Below are positions 1-4,776 of a stretch of 6,160 nucleotides of DNA, in pieces. A model generated the notes under the pieces. That model had not been told where the DNA came from. It did not search any database and was given only the letters and a program-made list of their open reading frames with translations. The stretch comes from an uncultured Clostridia bacterium (GTDB taxonomy: Bacteria > Bacillota_A > Clostridia > Oscillospirales > Oscillospiraceae): the NCBI GenBank assembly GCA_949289625.1, contig CASEPH010000462.1, positions 1 through 6,160 of the forward strand, given 5' to 3'. Numbering within the stretch: position 1 is the first letter of the stretch; each line of letters starts with the position of its first letter. The position numbers and the translations under genes were made by a program.

Positions 1-1
1 C

Positions 2-127
2 TACGGACTGGGTGGCCGGGACGTCTCCACCGACGATATTGCAGCTCTGTACCAGCGACTGGAGCAGATCGCGGAAACCGGCAAGACCGGAGAAATCTAT
101 ACCCATATGGGCGTCAGGGAGGAATAA
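2..127 (+). CDS. porA: 2-oxoacid:ferredoxin oxidoreductase alpha subunit, C-terminal end (partial)
   Basis: This is the 3' end of a gene that begins before the window; 41 codons in frame from base 2 to the TAA at 125-127. The protein tail begins with the stretch YGLGGRDVS, which is typical of the end of the alpha subunit of pyruvate and related 2-oxoacid:ferredoxin oxidoreductases, followed by a short helix and the end MGVREE. In this family the alpha subunit works with the TPP-binding beta subunit in the cytoplasm to turn a 2-oxoacid plus CoA into acyl-CoA, CO2 and reduced ferredoxin. The beta-subunit gene starts 3 bases after this stop, and its ribosome binding site lies inside the last codons here, so the two are translationally close and surely co-transcribed. 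The identification rests on the short motif plus the neighbour; whether the substrate is pyruvate or a branched-chain oxoacid cannot be told. Confidence 0.85.
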   Translation, partial: YGLGGRDVSTDDIAALYQRLEQIAETGKTGEIYTHMGVREE

Positions 128-130
128 GAT

Positions 131-1060
131 ATGGCATATCAGTTTAAAAAGGAACTGGAGAAACCCGAACGCTTTGTGGGAGGGCATCGCCTGTGTGCTG
201 GCTGCGGGGCAGGAATCACCTGCCGGGCGGTAATGCGGGCTCTGGAGCCGGAGGATAAGGCGGTTATCACCAACGCCACTGGCTGTCTGGAGGTCTCCTC
301 GTTTATGTATCCTTATACCTCTTGGACCGAGAGTTATATTCATGCGGCTTTTGAAAATGCGGCGGCAACCTGCTCTGGCGTAGAGGCCTGCTACGAGGCC
401 CTGAAAAAACGAGGGAAGGTTACGGAGAACTATAAGTTTATTACCTTTGGCGGTGATGGCGGTACCTACGATATCGGCTTCCAGTCTCTGTCCGGCGCCA
501 TGGAGCGGGGCCATGATATGGTCTACGTGTGCTATGACAACGAAGCCTATATGAATACCGGAATTCAGCGGTCCTCTTCTACGCCGCGGTTTGCCAATGC
601 CACTACGGCCCCTGTGGGAAAGGAGAAGCAGGGCAAAGCCCAGGATAAGAAGGATCTGACGGCGATTATGGTGGCCCACGGTATTCCCTACGCGGCCCAG
701 ACCACCTTTATCGGGAACTTCCGGGATCTCCATGAGAAGGCAAAAAAGGCGATTTATACCCATGGCCCCTGCTTTCTCAATGTGCTGTCTCCCTGCCCCA
801 GAGGTTGGCAGTATGAGACGGCGCTGCTGCCGAAGGTGTGCCAGCTGGCTGTGGATACCTGCCTGTGGCCCATGTATGAGGTGGAGGACGGCGTATGGCA
901 CTTGACCTATGAGCCGAAAAAGAAGCTGCCCATTGAGGACTATATGCGGCTTCAGGGACGGTTCAAGCACTGCTTCAAGGCGGGCAACGAATGGATGCTG
1001 GAATCCGCCCAGCAATATGTGGACGAGAAATGGGAGCAGCTGCTGGCGAAGTGTAAATAA
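131..1060 (+). CDS. porB: 2-oxoacid:ferredoxin oxidoreductase beta subunit (PorB-type, TPP and 4Fe-4S binding)
   Basis: A complete 309-residue protein, the usual length for the beta subunit of the multi-subunit 2-oxoacid:ferredoxin oxidoreductases. Seen directly: an N-terminal CAGCGAG motif (Cys22, Cys25), Cys52 in NATGC and Cys222 in SPCPRGW, which together match the four cysteines that hold the proximal [4Fe-4S] cluster; the thiamine pyrophosphate motif GGDGG (107-111) with D136-N137 about 27 residues on, in YDNEAYMNTG. The family decarboxylates a 2-oxoacid on TPP and sends electrons through its cluster to the ferredoxin-like subunit. ATG at 131 is preceded by GGGAGGAA overlapping the end of the alpha gene. 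The strong hairpin terminator downstream shows that this is the last gene of its operon, so gamma and delta subunits, if separate, lie upstream of the window. Pyruvate is the default substrate; a 2-ketoisovalerate-type enzyme is an alternative. Arginine codons are mostly CGG, with no CGT. Confidence 0.93.
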   Translation: MAYQFKKELEKPERFVGGHRLCAGCGAGITCRAVMRALEPEDKAVITNATGCLEVSSFMYPYTSWTESYIHAAFENAAATCSGVEACYEALKKRGKVTENYKFITFGGDGGTYDIGFQSLSGAMERGHDMVYVCYDNEAYMNTGIQRSSSTPRFANATTAPVGKEKQGKAQDKKDLTAIMVAHGIPYAAQTTFIGNFRDLHEKAKKAIYTHGPCFLNVLSPCPRGWQYETALLPKVCQLAVDTCLWPMYEVEDGVWHLTYEPKKKLPIEDYMRLQGRFKHCFKAGNEWMLESAQQYVDEKWEQLLAKCK

Positions 1061-1067
1061 TTTAGAG

Positions 1068-1093
1068 GCTTTGCGTAGTACCGTAGGCAAAGC
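1068..1093 (+). other. Small hairpin after porB
   Basis: GCTTTGC (1068-1074) pairs with GCAAAGC (1087-1093) around a 12-base loop, directly after the porB stop. No T-run follows, so it is not a terminator alone. It may only protect the transcript end ahead of the stronger hairpin at 1123-1154, or be chance. Confidence 0.25.
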
Positions 1094-1122
1094 TTGCGGT
1101 GAATGATACAGAAAGATGGACA

Positions 1123-1166
1123 GGCCGCCAGCCAAATTTCCTTGGCTGGCGGCCATATTTCTCTTG
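1123..1166 (+). terminator. Intrinsic terminator of the por operon
   Basis: A perfect 13-base-pair stem, GGCCGCCAGCCAA (1123-1135) with TTGGCTGGCGGCC (1142-1154), closes a 6-base loop and is followed by the T-rich tail TATTTCTCTT. It lies 63 bases after the porB stop. The tail overlaps the -35 box of the next promoter, so the two transcription units are packed end to end. Confidence 0.88.
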
Positions 1167-1191
1167 ACTTTTGCCGGTTTTCTGCGATGAT
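1164..1191 (+). promoter_or_regulatory. Likely promoter of the flavin reductase-rubredoxin gene
   Basis: TTGACT (1164-1169) and GATGAT (1186-1191) are separated by 16 bases, and the -10 is preceded by TGC, an extended -10 arrangement also seen at other promoters in this window. Transcription would start near 1198, giving a short leader to the ATG at 1225. The -10 box matches the consensus at four of six bases, so confidence is moderate; the position just after a terminator and before a lone gene supports it. Confidence 0.5.
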
Positions 1192-1210
1192 AAAGAAAAG
1201 ACTATCTGGA

Positions 1211-1216
1211 AGGGAG
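1211..1216 (+). promoter_or_regulatory. Ribosome binding site that sets the start of the rubredoxin fusion
   Basis: AGGGAG lies 8 bases before the ATG at 1225. The reading frame is open further up, to a TTG at 1171, but that codon falls inside the promoter and has no ribosome binding site, so 1225 is the start. Confidence 0.75.
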
Positions 1217-1224
1217 CCTTATTT

Positions 1225-1830
1225 ATGAACACCAAAGCTCTATACAATATCACCTGTGGACTCTATATGCTCTCCTCAAAGCATGGAGACAAAACTGGCG
1301 GATGCATCGTCAACACGGTGATGCAGGTGACCAGCCAGCCCCTGCGGATCACCGTCACCGTCAACAAGGCCAACTTTACCCATGAGCTCATTGAAAAATC
1401 CGGCGTGTTTGCGGTGTCCCTGCTGGATCAGTCGGCCCCCTTCGGCCTGTTCCAGCATTTCGGGTTCCAGAGCGGCAGGGATGTGGACAAATTTGCCGGT
1501 CTGAGCACCAAAACTGACGGCAATGGTATCCCGTATCTCACCTGGGCTTCCTGCGGGTATCTCAGCTGCCGAGTGGTTTCCTCCATGGATTTGGGTACCC
1601 ATACTCAGTTTCTGGCGGATGTGTTGGACTGCGACGTGCTGGAGGGGACAGCTCCGGTGAGTTACGGCTACTATCAGTCCAATATCAAGCCCAAGCCGGA
1701 GAAAAAGCCGGAGGTCAAGGGCTGGCGCTGCACCATCTGCGGATACATCTATGAAGGGGAGGAGCTGCCGCCGGACTTCGTCTGTCCCATCTGCAAGCAT
1801 GGCCCTGAGGTGTTTGAAAAAATTGAGTAA
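1225..1830 (+). CDS. hrb: High-molecular-weight rubredoxin: flavin reductase domain fused to rubredoxin
   Basis: A 201-residue protein in two parts. Residues 1 to about 150 resemble the FMN-binding split-barrel flavin reductase family (start MNTKALYNITCGLYMLSS, then SQPLRITVTVNKAN and HELIEKSGVFAVSLL). A Lys/Pro-rich linker (about 155-165) leads to a rubredoxin with C169-x2-C172-GYIYEGE and C187-P-I-C190, the iron ligands. Only 14 residues separate the two CxxC pairs, against about 29 in classical rubredoxins, so this is the short, rubrerythrin-like form. In Moorella, Hrb of this architecture carries electrons from NAD(P)H-linked reductases to a flavodiiron protein that reduces O2 or NO; a similar cytoplasmic role is inferred here. 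No flavodiiron, rubrerythrin or desulfoferrodoxin gene lies beside it: it has its own promoter and terminator and is a single-gene unit. The fusion is certain; its partner is unknown. Confidence 0.9.
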   Translation: MNTKALYNITCGLYMLSSKHGDKTGGCIVNTVMQVTSQPLRITVTVNKANFTHELIEKSGVFAVSLLDQSAPFGLFQHFGFQSGRDVDKFAGLSTKTDGNGIPYLTWASCGYLSCRVVSSMDLGTHTQFLADVLDCDVLEGTAPVSYGYYQSNIKPKPEKKPEVKGWRCTICGYIYEGEELPPDFVCPICKHGPEVFEKIE

Positions 1831-1836
1831 ATTTGT

Positions 1837-1869
1837 ACCGGGCGCGATGTCAGATCGCGCCCGGTTTTG
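1837..1869 (+). terminator. Intrinsic terminator after the rubredoxin fusion
   Basis: A perfect 12-base-pair stem, ACCGGGCGCGAT (1837-1848) with ATCGCGCCCGGT (1854-1865), closes a 5-base loop and ends in a short T-run (1865-1868). It starts 7 bases after the stop codon. The stem is very GC-rich, which makes up for the short T-run. Confidence 0.85.
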
Positions 1870-1902
1870 ACATCTGTTTGCGGAAAGCGACAGATTGACC
1901 GA

Positions 1903-1931
1903 TTGCATTTTCCGATCGCCTGTGCTAAACT
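1903..1931 (+). promoter_or_regulatory. Likely promoter of the HD hydrolase-lipid kinase operon
   Basis: TTGCAT (1903-1908), a 17-base spacer and TAAACT (1926-1931), with the extended -10 TGTGC directly before the -10 (1921-1925). The stretch CTGTGCTAAA at 1920-1929 occurs again at two other promoters in the window. Transcription would begin near 1938, about 30 bases before the ATG. A TTGACC at 1895-1900 is too far from the -10 to be the -35 box. Confidence 0.65.
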
Positions 1932-1968
1932 GTTCCATACCAATATTTTCAGATAGGAAGGGATCGTC

Positions 1969-2628
1969 ATGGTTTCTTATGCTTTTGTAAAGAGCAACCC
2001 GGAACTTAACATCTATATCAAAAAAGCGGACGAGGCCCTGGGGGCCATGGGGTATACGGAGCACTCCTTCGCCCATGTAACAAAATGTGCTCTGGAGTCC
2101 GGCGATATTTTGGAGGCTCTGGGCTATCCGGCCCGTACGGTGGAACTGACCCGCATTGCTGGGTATATGCACGACATCGGCAATATGATCAACCGGGAAG
2201 GACACGCCCAATCCGGGGCGCTGATCGCCTTTCATCTGCTGGAAAAATGGGGGATGGAGCCGGATGAGATTGCCATGATCGTTGCGGCCATCGGAAACCA
2301 TGATGAGTCCACGGCGTTTCCGGTGAGTCCCATGGCGGCTGCGCTGATTCTGGCGGACAAGTGCGATGTGCGCCGGAGCCGGGTGCGGAACCAGAATCCG
2401 GCGGAGTTCGACATCCATGACCGGGTAAACCATGCGGTGGACAGTGCCAGACTGGTGCTGGATACGGAACACAAAACGGTGACGCTGAATTTGACTATTG
2501 ATACGGAGCAATGCCCTGTCATGGACTATTTTGAGATTTTCATGACCCGAATGCTGCTGTGCCGCAGAGCTGCCGATCATTTGAAGCTGAAGTTTAAGCT
2601 GAATATCAATGGCGCGTCGATTCTATAA
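1969..2628 (+). CDS. HD-domain metal-dependent phosphohydrolase
   Basis: A 219-residue soluble protein with an N-terminal HD domain. Seen: H32 and H36 in TEHSFAHV, the signature H68-D69 in GYMHDIGN, H79, H111-D112 in GNHDE, and D130 in ILADKCD, which are the expected metal ligands of an HD phosphohydrolase. The C-terminal part (about 155-219; FEIFMTRMLLCRRAADHL) is a small alpha/beta extension that I associate with clostridial HD/HDIG proteins of unknown substrate. HD proteins hydrolyse phosphate mono- or diesters, often of nucleotides. ATG at 1969 is preceded by AGGAAGGGA at good spacing. The lipid kinase gene starts 14 bases after its stop without a promoter or terminator between, so they form one operon; a link in phosphorylated-lipid metabolism is possible but not shown. 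No membrane segment or signal peptide is seen. Confidence 0.87.
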   Translation: MVSYAFVKSNPELNIYIKKADEALGAMGYTEHSFAHVTKCALESGDILEALGYPARTVELTRIAGYMHDIGNMINREGHAQSGALIAFHLLEKWGMEPDEIAMIVAAIGNHDESTAFPVSPMAAALILADKCDVRRSRVRNQNPAEFDIHDRVNHAVDSARLVLDTEHKTVTLNLTIDTEQCPVMDYFEIFMTRMLLCRRAADHLKLKFKLNINGASIL

Positions 2629-2642
2629 CGGAGGAAGTCAAC

Positions 2643-3542
2643 ATGAAGAATATGCTGCTGTTTGTCAATCCTGCGGCAGGCCGGTCCGAGATGCACTACC
2701 AGCTGATGGACGTGATCTCCCGGTTTACCGCCGCCGGTTATGATGTGACCTGTCATCCCACCCAGAAGCCCCAGGACATCACAGAGGTGATCGCGGAACG
2801 GGGAGAACGGTTCGATATGATCGTAACCTGTGGTGGGGACGGTACCCTCAACGAGACCGTGACTGGGATAATGCAACTGAAGCACCGCCCGCTGTTGGGT
2901 TATATTCCGGCGGGTACCGTCAACGACTTTGCCACCAGCCTTCACATTCCCAAAAATATACCCGATGCGGTGACCAACATTATCGAGGGAGTGCCGTTCT
3001 CGGTGGATCTGGGGGGCTTTAACGACCGGTATTTCACCTATGTGGCAGCCTTTGGGGCCTTTACCAAGGTCAGCTATGCTACACCCCATGCCAGCAAACA
3101 GGCCTTGGGCAGAGCGGCGTATATTCTGGAGGGCATTCGCTCTCTGACGGATATTCGCCCTATCCATGTGCGGGCCAAGACCGGCGACACAGAGATCGAG
3201 GACGATGTGATCCTGGGGATGGTGACCAACGCCACTTCTGTAGGCGGGTTTAAAGCTCTGGATGATTCTATTGTAAAAATGGATGATGGCCTTAATGAGT
3301 TGATTCTGGTCCGAGCCCCCAAGGTCTTGGCAGACTATAACGCCATTGTGGGCGCTTTAATTGCGAGGGATTTCAAACCGGATCATTTCCACATTTTGCA
3401 GTCGGATTCCGTCACGCTGGACTTTGATGTTCCGGTGCCCTGGACGCTGGACGGGGAGTATGGCGGAGACACGGATCATGCTGTGGTCATCAACATTCCC
3501 AAGCCCATTCGTATTATGGTTCCAGGGGAGGGAAACCAGTAA
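2643..3542 (+). CDS. Diacylglycerol kinase-family lipid kinase (DagK/YegS type)
   Basis: A complete 299-residue protein, the normal length for soluble bacterial lipid kinases of the DAG-kinase catalytic domain family. Motifs in order: NPAAG (9-13) near the N-terminus, GGDGTLNE (64-71) which forms the ATP-binding and catalytic loop, PAGTVNDFA (89-97), a middle FGAF segment, NATSVGGF and DDGLNELILV in the C-terminal beta-rich domain, and LDGE (269-272) with a catalytic or metal-related acid. Members transfer phosphate from ATP to diacylglycerol or a related lipid at the inner face of the membrane, recycling diacylglycerol released by lipoteichoic acid synthesis in Gram-positive bacteria; the exact lipid here is inferred. 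ATG at 2643 follows GGAGGAAG with 8 bases between. It is second in the operon with the HD hydrolase and is followed by a shared bidirectional terminator. Arginine is mostly CGG or CGC, unlike the dehydratase-like gene at 5778. Confidence 0.92.
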   Translation: MKNMLLFVNPAAGRSEMHYQLMDVISRFTAAGYDVTCHPTQKPQDITEVIAERGERFDMIVTCGGDGTLNETVTGIMQLKHRPLLGYIPAGTVNDFATSLHIPKNIPDAVTNIIEGVPFSVDLGGFNDRYFTYVAAFGAFTKVSYATPHASKQALGRAAYILEGIRSLTDIRPIHVRAKTGDTEIEDDVILGMVTNATSVGGFKALDDSIVKMDDGLNELILVRAPKVLADYNAIVGALIARDFKPDHFHILQSDSVTLDFDVPVPWTLDGEYGGDTDHAVVINIPKPIRIMVPGEGNQ

Positions 3543-3578
3543 ACCAAAAAAACAAGTGCTCCCCCAAAAAACAATAAC

Positions 3579-3614
3579 AAAAAACCTCACGCCAGGCAAA
3601 GCGTGAGGTTTTTT
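3579..3614. terminator. Bidirectional intrinsic terminator
   Basis: CCTCACGC (3585-3592) pairs with GCGTGAGG (3601-3608) around an 8-base loop; six As before and six Ts after extend the pairing to 14 base pairs and supply a T-run on either strand. It lies between the end of the plus-strand lipid kinase (3542) and the end of the minus-strand membrane protein (3635), so it can stop both convergent transcripts. Confidence 0.88.
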
Positions 3615-3634
3615 CTTGTGTTTAAGGATCTAAA

Positions 3635-4372
3635 TCAAGCGTAGGCAGCGCTGATAGATCTCAGATAAGCGGCTCTGGAACGACCGTCAATAATGTAGAA
3701 GACGCTGTCCACCAGTGCAATCACCAGAACAATAATGGTAATTGCCAGCATGATGGGCCGAACCGCGGTGGTGCTCATATTCAGAAGATAGTTGAACTGG
3801 AACGCCAGCACACCGATAATGCCCCACAGGACACTATAGATAGCACGGCCAGTACCCTTCTTCATGAGCAGGATTGCAACACCGATCAGAGCAAAAACAT
3901 CCAGGAACAGGATCGCACCCACCTGCTTAATGGAAACAGTCTTGGTGGTAATGCCGGGGACAATCAAATCCTGGTAGGGATTCTTTTCGCCGTCCTCGTT
4001 GGTCAGAGTAATACCCAGAGCACCAACCATCTGCGTCCACACACTGTCGTAGCCATTGTCCTCGTTCTCTTTGATGATATCCTTGTTCTCTTTGTACATG
4101 TCCGCCTGCCAATCTTCCACCGAAGTGTGGTTGTAGGGGAATCCACAGTAGCTGAGCAGAGACCAGGAATCTGCCTCCTTTGCCTCCACCACAGTTTCAA
4201 TCTTGGATCCGTCGCCAAAACCACGGGACGAAATCACGCCGTCCTCTTCGACCGAGTAGTACGGGAGCAAAGAGAGAATGAAGAACACTACGAAAAGGCC
4301 CACAAGGATGAAGTCAAGGATCTTACACAGCCCCTCGTGTTTTTCCTTTCGCAGGTTATCCATATCTAACAT
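3635..4372 (-). CDS. Unrecognised four-helix membrane protein with a large extracytoplasmic loop
   Basis: A 245-residue protein whose family I do not recognise. A charged start (RKEKHE) precedes membrane helix 1 (about 18-39). Then comes a polar stretch of some 110 residues (40-149), rich in Asp, Glu, Asn and aromatics, with one Cys (76) and no lipobox. Three more helices follow at about 150-170, 177-197 and 206-228. The C-terminus is short and ends with several Arg and Ala (GRSRAAYLRSISAAYA). With Lys/Arg at the N-terminus and KKGTGR between helices 2 and 3, the positive-inside rule puts both ends in the cytoplasm and the large loop outside. The ATG at 4372-4370 is preceded on its strand by GGAGGG with 6 bases between, which favours it over the ATG three codons later. 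It stands alone with its own promoter and terminator. No catalytic motif is seen; a sensor, envelope or transport-accessory role would be a guess. Confidence 0.8.
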   Translation of the reverse strand: MLDMDNLRKEKHEGLCKILDFILVGLFVVFFILSLLPYYSVEEDGVISSRGFGDGSKIETVVEAKEADSWSLLSYCGFPYNHTSVEDWQADMYKENKDIIKENEDNGYDSVWTQMVGALGITLTNEDGEKNPYQDLIVPGITTKTVSIKQVGAILFLDVFALIGVAILLMKKGTGRAIYSVLWGIIGVLAFQFNYLLNMSTTAVRPIMLAITIIVLVIALVDSVFYIIDGRSRAAYLRSISAAYA

Positions 4373-4432
4373 ACGGAACCCTCCAAGTCATAGTTTTTTG
4401 CCAAGGTTTGTTTCGTGCCATCCAATGCCTAA

Positions 4433-4461
4433 AGTTTAGCACAGGAGCCATGGTTTTTCAA
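4433..4461 (-). promoter_or_regulatory. Promoter of the minus-strand membrane protein
   Basis: Read on the minus strand: TTGAAA (4461-4456), a 17-base spacer, and TAAACT (4438-4433), with TGTGC directly before the -10. The 10 bases CTGTGCTAAA (4444-4435 on this strand) are identical to the HD-operon and first SDR promoters. Transcription would start near 4426, giving a leader of about 54 bases. Confidence 0.7.
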
Positions 4462-4490
4462 GTTGATATTTCGATTTTTTAAAAATTTTT
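4462..4490 (-). promoter_or_regulatory. A/T-rich block, likely UP element
   Basis: Directly upstream of the minus-strand -35 box lie runs of A and T (TTTTTT at 4475-4480, then AAAAATTTTT at 4481-4490 as written on the plus strand), with very few G or C over 29 bases. This position, roughly -38 to -66, is where alpha-subunit-binding UP elements sit and raise promoter strength. The function is inferred from placement and composition only. Confidence 0.5.
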
Positions 4491-4578
4491 GCTCGTACGC
4501 CCCCCAATCTTTATGCACTATGTCACAAATGTGCTTGTTTCTCTCGAAAATCCCTTTTGGTTTCCTGCGCGGCAGCGG

Positions 4579-4607
4579 TTGCAATCCATTGCGGGCTGTG
4601 CTAAAAT
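4579..4607 (+). promoter_or_regulatory. SDR promoter P1 (most distal)
   Basis: TTGCAA (4579-4584), 17 bases, TAAAAT (4602-4607) with TGTGC directly before the -10. Its spacing and its CTGTGCTAAA stretch match the HD-operon promoter at 1903-1931 exactly: TTGCA, 13 bases, then TGTGCTAAA. It would give a leader of about 160 bases before the SDR. Confidence 0.65.
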
Positions 4608-4661
4608 AGGGCGGGAAATTTCGTGGTTTCGACGAAAGCTTGGATAAAACAACAGCAGATT

Positions 4662-4690
4662 TTGACAGAAAAAAGTCACTGTGCCATATT
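4662..4690 (+). promoter_or_regulatory. SDR promoter P2
   Basis: A consensus TTGACA (4662-4667), 17 bases, then CATATT (4685-4690) with TGTGC before it, giving an extended -10 like P1. Its last two bases are the first two of the P3 -35 box, so P2 and P3 could not both be occupied by polymerase at once. Confidence 0.55.
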
Positions 4691-4717
4691 GCGAAATCTG
4701 AGATGATACATTATAAT
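4689..4717 (+). promoter_or_regulatory. SDR promoter P3 (most proximal)
   Basis: TTGCGA (4689-4694), 17 bases, perfect TATAAT (4712-4717). No extended -10. Transcription would start near 4724, leaving a leader of about 53 bases to the ATG at 4777. This is the best match at the -10 among the promoters in front of the SDR. Confidence 0.6.
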
Positions 4718-4760
4718 AGCTTTGAGGGACTTGACATTTGCCCACTATATAATTATGTAT

Positions 4761-4765
4761 GGAGG
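4761..4765 (+). promoter_or_regulatory. Ribosome binding site of the SDR, long spacing
   Basis: GGAGG ends 11 bases before the ATG at 4777, longer than the 6 to 8 bases at most other genes in this window, with a spacer made almost wholly of T and A. The gene at 5778 has a similar wide, A/T-rich spacer. Confidence 0.75.
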
Positions 4766-4776
4766 ATTGTTTTTAA

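Larger units (their letters stand above)
4373..4776. other. Divergent intergenic region between the membrane protein and the SDR gene
   Basis: These 404 bases carry no credible gene on either strand. They hold, from left to right, the leader and promoter of the minus-strand membrane protein, an A/T-rich block at 4462-4490, a short dyad CACAAATGTG at 4524-4533, and up to three plus-strand promoters (4579-4717) before the SDR. A small hairpin, TTTCGT (4619-4624) with ACGAAA (4632-4637), would lie at the start of the transcript from the first of these. ATACAT (4706-4711) and ATGTAT (4755-4760) form a spaced inverted repeat round the last promoter's start region. Both the length and the number of promoters are unusual beside the tight spacing of the other genes in the window, and suggest regulated expression of the SDR. 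Confidence 0.6.

Noticed and set aside
1171..1224. Upstream TTG start for the rubredoxin fusion
   Set aside because: It lies within the promoter spacer and lacks a ribosome binding site, while the ATG at 1225 has AGGGAG at normal distance and fits the family N-terminus.
1867..1895. TTGACA just after the rubredoxin terminator as a -35 box
   Set aside because: No -10-like hexamer lies 16 to 18 bases downstream; the promoter at 1903-1931 is much better.
1276..2580. A 434-residue open frame on the minus strand
   Set aside because: It runs antisense through two well-supported plus-strand genes and the terminator between them, has no ribosome binding site or recognisable domain, and arises from the codon pattern of the opposite strand.
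4524..4533. CACAAATGTG as a CRP/FNR-type operator
   Set aside because: The dyad is only 4 bases per arm with a 2-base centre, too short to separate from chance, and does not match a known consensus.
4518..4745. A 75-residue minus-strand frame in the divergent region
   Set aside because: It would start on GTG with no ribosome binding site and lies antisense to three promoter-like sites; no domain is visible.
4731..4753. TTGACA followed by TATAAT close to the SDR start
   Set aside because: Only 11 bases separate the two boxes, too few for a sigma-70-type promoter, and pairing either with another box places the start in or past the ribosome binding site.
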